38,937 nucleotides of DNA, taken from assembly GCA_001584585.1 (NCBI GenBank), contig LSYV01000011.1, forward strand, positions 1,977,574-2,016,510, in the 5' to 3' direction. The position numbers were made by a program, and so were the translations under genes. The notes under the pieces are model-generated. The model ran no database searches. It saw nothing but the letters and a program-made list of their open reading frames with translations, and had not been told where the DNA came from. Shown here piece after piece: positions 35,001 to 38,937 of this stretch (position 1 is its first letter; each line of letters begins with the position of its first letter). Source of the stretch: Gonium pectorale. Lineage: Eukaryota; Chlorophyta; Chlorophyceae; Chlamydomonadales; Volvocaceae.

Positions 35001-35545
35001 GTGGATGTAATTGCGTGAGGGCAGTGGATGTCATTGCGTGAGGGGACTGGAGGAAGCTCATAAGGGAGGGGGTGGACTGGGGGACATGGTAGCAGGGGAG
35101 AAGGCCCAACCCTGGTGCAGCCCCGCAGGCCGACCATGGACTGGGCCGTTCACCCGTGAGGCTGCTCACCAGTTTTTGAGCTTCTTCGTGCCCTTCAACC
35201 AGCCTTTTCGTTTAACACCGGCCTCCTTCGTCTGAGAGTCCTGCGGGCATGGCCCGGGGCTTAATGCGTAATGTGCTGCTGCGAGGGGTTTTGCCAGGGT
35301 GTGGGGTCGGAGGGATGTTGCGGATGGGGCCCCACCTCATCGTGCCCGTCCGAGCCGTGCCCTCCCGGGGATTCAGCTATATTGAAAGCCTCAAGGTCAT
35401 ATTCTTCTCCTGTGTCCAGGTTTTTTATGCGCATGGGGCCAGGCCCCGGAGGAAGGTGGGGCACGTCGCCATCCCCGTGCCCGTCGGCGCTGTGCGGTTC
35501 GGAAATGCTGTCACCACTCGCGCCAGTCATGTGTGTGTCGGCCAT
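29081..35545 (-). CDS. WDR44-like WD40 repeat protein
   Basis: Twelve exons: 35545-35336, 35240-35170, 34908-34521, 34233-33676, 32922-32851, 32537-32398, 32063-31598, 31190-30888, 30651-30514, 30200-30162, 29898-29561, 29258-29081. The product is 966 aa. The N-terminus carries RIKNLDTGEEYDLEAF (about 39-54) and a basic stretch KRKGWLKGTKKLKNW (80-94), both typical of the plant WDR44-like family. Low-complexity Pro/Gly/Ala sequence follows to 409. The beta-propeller starts with HEGAVWALRFSADARLMASGG, then LTASADQTARLW, FVTSCAFHP, ITRVLFSHDAS, GRKITGL, TSADSRIRLY, VCGSDDGWVYVWE and AGFSGRIYVYE. Animal WDR44 binds Rab11 and acts in recycling-endosome transport; plant relatives are mostly uncharacterised. 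Gly- and Ala-rich inserts interrupt the propeller, notably about 40 residues in exon 8. Divergent from the ShKT gene. Confidence 0.93.
30691..30865. repeat. Intronic 21-bp repeats and CCCA run
   Basis: About 2.5 copies of AACGGCCCCCAACCAACCCCC (30697-30755) and, further along, a run of CCCA tetramers (30830-30865) lie in the intron after WD40 exon 8. On the transcribed strand this is a (TGGG)n run starting about 20 nt after the donor. Confidence 0.85.
34923..35050. repeat. 23-bp minisatellite in a WD40-gene intron
   Basis: Five copies plus a partial one of GTGAGGGCAGTGGATG followed by 7 variable bases, with exact 23-bp spacing (starts 34923, 34946, 34969, 34992, 35015, 35038). The variable part alternates CCGTTGC and TAATTGC, so the array probably grew by duplicating a 46-bp pair. 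It lies in the second intron. Confidence 0.92.
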
Positions 35546-35790
35546 TGTTACCGCCTACTGTCAGGGAAGTTGCTGTATCATGTTCGCCAAAGTAATGATA
35601 CTCTTGCCGTTGCGAGACAGTCGGGAATGTGAGTGTGTGAATGTGTCTTGTTGTTTGGGTTGCCAGCCCCCCCTTTCAAACTTCTTGTGTTTCGGAGCTC
35701 TGCCATTGGCGAACTGCAACGGGAAACTGAGAGTCGAGGCGAATACCATACAGTTCGTGGCGACTACAATTGAATGTAGCCGCGCAGCAC
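35546..35790. promoter_or_regulatory. Divergent promoter, WDR44-like gene / ShKT gene
   Basis: 245 bp separate the two outward-pointing start codons. The stretch is A/T-richer than the flanking exons. No clear TATA box or named element was identified in either direction. Confidence 0.5.
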
Positions 35791-38700
35791 ATGATGCGCA
35801 GGAGCAGGCACGGTTCTGGCGGACTCTGGCGGACGTGGTTTATGCTTGCTCTAGGCCTCGTCGCCGTAGTAAATATACTCTACATCTGGCCCTCCAGGCC
35901 GTCCTTAAATGTACCCGGTGATAAGGGACCTCCCACCCGGGCGCAATCCCGGAAACTAGGCATCACGCTTAATGCCCGACCCAAGGTCGACGCTGGGCCG
36001 CTTGTGGTCCACCTTCACTGCGCGGACGTTGCCCCCGACTGCGAAAAGCAGTAAGTGCCTGGTTCCTGCGCCTTCCCGCCTTTTGCGCTTGCAGGGCGCG
36101 CGCTTACTCACACCGTCGCACACGCACACGCGGGGGAGCGGGTTTGGTGGCTCGCGCCAAGGCCCCACTCACGTACTTGACCCGGAAGCCATTAAAACCC
36201 TGCCCTCCGCAACCATGCCGTATGGATTTCCGTCCCTGCCGTTAGTGCGCAGCACATGAACTTCCCTTCCAGTCAAACGCGTGCCCAGGCAGTATCAGGG
36301 GCGCCCTCAAAGACCCCCCCATCCTCCCAGAATCTGTGAATGCCCCTGCGCTAAGAGCCGGCCAGCAGACCTTGTGGCCCGTGCCGTCCGGCGTGAGCGG
36401 CTGTGTCCTCCTCTGACACCCAGCGGCTAATGTAACGGGCGAATTTGCCTCATGCGCTCATGCCCCATGACCGAGCCGTCCGGATGCCCGCCTGGCATGC
36501 TGGCTCGCAGGCGCCATGCCGGCAACTGCAGCACGCACCTGCTGCAGGGCTTCCACACCTGCCTGGTAGGGGGGCGGACGGCGGACGTTTAGGGGGGATA
36601 GCGCGTTGGGGCGCGGCTGTCGTGCAAACTCAAATCAAACGGCGTGCTTGTACGGCGCAGCTACGGTTTGTGTTCCTTGCTGCTGTTGGAATCCCAGGCT
36701 GCTGCAGCAGTCTCCAGTAAAGCGACACAACCAGTTTTGTGTCCCTTCCTCGTCACTTACAGTAGGGGCAAGGGCGCCGGCCTGCGCGACCGAAGCGGGC
36801 ACAGCAGCAGCACATCGCCAACTTGACTCCCCCTACTAGGTCACCTCACCTCTCCCGTTCCTGCCCCTTTCCCGCTCCCCCCCCCATGCACTCCTCAGGC
36901 GACCTGCGGCGTGTGCCCGGCCCTGGCGCTGGCGGTCCGGGACTCCCTCAACCTGACGACCCCGGAGCTGGGCGGCCAGGGCTCGCCGCAGCCGCAGCCG
37001 CAGCTGGTGGTGCTGCAGCGGCCGGGGCCGCCCCCGTGCCGGGACGACGCCAGCGGCTGCGCCGCCGCGGTGGGCCTGCAGGCAGCGGCTGCGGGCGGCT
37101 GGGTCAATTGTGCGGCGCAGCCGCTGGGGGTGGTGGGAGCCTGCAAGGTGGGCGGTTGGCATGGTGGGTGGGTGCGTGGTTGGGCGCTCGGCATGGAGCG
37201 GTGGTGACATGAGTGGAGCGCATGAAGCGGACCATGGCCGTCCTCTCCTTCCAGGGGGAGGTGGAGTGGACGGGCTGTGTAAAACAAACCCTCAGCGGGA
37301 GGTGCCAGGAGTGTCGGCGTGTGTGGGGAGGGGAGGGGCTGGGCAAGGGGCTTGTGTCCCATGGGTCAGCGCCGCCGTGAGCCCCACCTGGGCCCGCACC
37401 ATGGAAGCTCGCAGCCGCCAGGGAGGGTTCCCATCCACCCGGGGTCCGTACCTTACGGACCCCGGGTGTCGTGGGGTCCGTAAAATAACCCCCAACATAC
37501 CCTCGTTTCACTCGCTCAGCAACCAGCCGTTCAACCTCCCCCCCTCCCGCCGCCGCCTCCCGCGTTCCACAGGCCACGTGCCGGGCATGCATGCGCACCG
37601 CCAGCCCTCCGCCGGCCCCGCCGCTGCGTCAGCGGCCGCCGCGGGGCGGCTCGGACTTCGACGCCACCTCTGCATCGGTAGATAACTATGCCGGCGGCGC
37701 GGACGACGAGGAGGAGGAGGAGGAGGAGGACCCGTCCCGCCGTTGCTTTGACGCGATCGACATGTGCACCTGGTGGGCCGCCCGCGACCCACGGGTCTGC
37801 GACCGCGCCGCGTCGGACCTGCAGCGCTGGTGGTGGGTGGCGGTGGCGTGCCGGCGCACCTGCGGGCTGTGCGTGTCGCCCGACGACGACGACGCGGACG
37901 AGGCGGCCGCGCGGGCGTCGGCGGCGGCGGCAGGGTCGGGCGCGGTGGAGCGGGGCGCAGCGTCAGGTGCGTCTCCGTTAGCGGCGCTTGGTGGGCACAC
38001 TAGGAAACTATGGATGGGTGTAGCGGCAGCGGCCTCAGCTTCAGTGGTGTGGAAAAGGGATCAGCAGGAGGAGGGCGGCGCGAGCGTCTGCCGGGCACCC
38101 GTGTCTGCCACCGGACAAACAAGAGCGCATGATGGGCGTCGAGGCAGGGCCAGGTGTTGCGAACGCACCGCAACCACCGGAGTACCACACAGCACGGTCA
38201 CACATGCATAACACAGCACGGTGTCAAACGCGTGGCTCTCCGTGCGATGCAGGCGGCTGGGACGCGGACTCGGCGGCCGCGGCGGCTGCCGGCCTGTTGG
38301 CCGCCGCCCGGTACGGCGTGCAGGTGGGCGAGGGCCCGGACGGCATGCCCCGCGTGGCAGCCTTCGAGGCGGTCACCGACACCAAGCTGTCCTCCTGCGC
38401 CGACAAGGAGGTGCGGGCCCCGCGACGGCGCGGAACGACGCGGCGCGGCATTGGGAGGGGGGCGGGTGCCCCCGGCAGGGCTGGCGGCGCTGGTGGTGGC
38501 GGTGGCTGTAGGTCGGCAGGAGCGGATGGACGGTGTGCCTTCAGCGTGAGGGGGGAGGAGGCGGCAGCGTGCTGTCGCGTGTCGGGGCGGGGCCAGCGCC
38601 GTGACCGGCACCGCGGCCAGCCAGGGACCGGCACCGCGGCCAGCCAGGGACCGGCACCGCGGCCAGCCAGGGACCGGCACCGCGGCCAGCCAGGGACCGG

Positions 38701-38845
38701 CACCGCGGCCAGCCAGGGACCTGCCGGGGCGTGTGGAGCACTGGGCGGAAGATGGAGAAGCACAGGGACCCACCAGTCCCTGGTGCCGACGTATCCCTTC
38801 TTCTCCGGAGCGCAGCCGCGGGTGGCCCCCACCGGCGGGACATGA
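35791..38845 (+). CDS. Type II membrane protein with two ShKT domains
   Basis: Exons 35791-36050, 36511-36565, 36899-37147, 37255-37320, 37573-37966, 38253-38410 and 38819-38845 join in phase to about 403 aa. A short basic N-terminus precedes a transmembrane anchor (about 16-33, WFMLALGLVAVVNILYIW). Two six-cysteine ShKT domains follow: Cys 77, 84, 93, 104, 108, 111 (first split by introns, ending TCGVC) and Cys 268, 275, 286, 303, 307, 310 (ending TCGLC). Between them lie a Cys-containing linker and an acidic GAG-repeat tract. ShKT domains are disulfide-bonded modules common in algal secreted proteins, often beside prolyl 4-hydroxylase; no catalytic domain is visible here. The exon 4/5 junction and the last exon are uncertain. 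The last exon has a fine acceptor but gives only nine codons and TGA, while its frame reads on plausibly after the stop. Confidence 0.68.
37437..37482. repeat. Perfect 14-bp-arm palindrome plus third arm copy
   Basis: ACCCGGGGTCCGTA (37437-37450), loop CCT, then its exact reverse complement TACGGACCCCGGGT (37454-37467). A further direct copy of GGGGTCCGTA sits at 37473-37482, followed by AAATAACCCCC. It lies in the intron between ShKT exons 4 and 5. The form suggests fold-back or the fused terminal inverted repeats of a small DNA transposon. Confidence 0.9.
38603..38717. repeat. 23-bp minisatellite in the ShKT-gene intron
   Basis: Five nearly perfect head-to-tail copies of GACCGGCACCGCGGCCAGCC plus AGG, 23 bp each, starting at 38603, 38626, 38649, 38672 and 38695. 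It lies in the last intron of the ShKT gene model and explains the repetitive apparent reading frames on both strands. Confidence 0.95.
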
Positions 38846-38937
38846 CCCGCGGGCCCGCTGTCACACGGCGGCCCGGCGTTCCGCAACGGAGCCCCGGCCG
38901 CCAGCACCCGCTGCATGGACGTTGGGGGGCGCGGGAG

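Noticed and set aside
34923..35050. Regularly spaced repeats as a CRISPR array
   Set aside because: The spacing is 23 bp with no unique spacers; it is a minisatellite in an intron of a eukaryotic gene.
36041..37966. Reading the ShKT domains as a toxin gene
   Set aside because: The module name comes from an anemone toxin, but here it lies in a membrane-anchored algal protein; in algae the domain is a common disulfide-rich accessory module.

Overview
This is nuclear DNA from a green alga of the Chlamydomonas/Volvox (volvocine) type. The evidence is GC-rich coding sequence, genes split into many short exons by GT-AG introns, TGTAA polyadenylation signals, a fragment of a LINE retrotransposon, and plant/algal proteins such as ureidoglycolate amidohydrolase. 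The species cannot be named from the sequence alone. Gene models were built by hand by joining open segments whose splice sites and phases agree and whose products match known families.

Layout. Minus strand, 1-17.9 kb: a ZNFX1/NFX1-type SF1 helicase (16 exons, 82-6990); a tentative 130-residue multi-exon gene (7240-8123); an algal bZIP-like protein (8784-10714); the 26S proteasome lid subunit RPN3/PSMD3 (9 exons, 492 aa, 11091-15169); an unresolved 2-kb stretch with a possible gene; and a small KxDL-family protein (17201-17866). Plus strand: ureidoglycolate amidohydrolase (12 exons, 454 aa, 18032-22884), starting 165 bp from the KxDL gene in a head-to-head pair. Next come an intron-less, broken copy of a glycosyltransferase-like gene (minus, 23735-24045), a decayed LINE 3' end (plus, about 24046-24870), and the intact three-exon glycosyltransferase-like gene (plus, 25538-27231). 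A quiet 1.85-kb stretch follows. Then a WDR44-like WD40 protein on the minus strand (12 exons, 966 aa, 29081-35545) is paired head to head with a membrane protein carrying two ShKT domains (plus, 35791-38845).

The genes do not form a pathway. They are a normal mix of housekeeping functions (proteolysis, purine nitrogen recycling, RNA helicase, vesicle trafficking) with some lineage-specific proteins. The most interesting local events are the spliced pseudogene copy next to its apparent parent family, with a LINE fragment abutting it; a perfect 14-bp-arm palindrome inside a ShKT-gene intron; a shared GT/poly-G tract just after two neighbouring stop codons; and two unrelated 23-bp minisatellites in introns. 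I found no CRISPR array, operon, rRNA or convincing tRNA.
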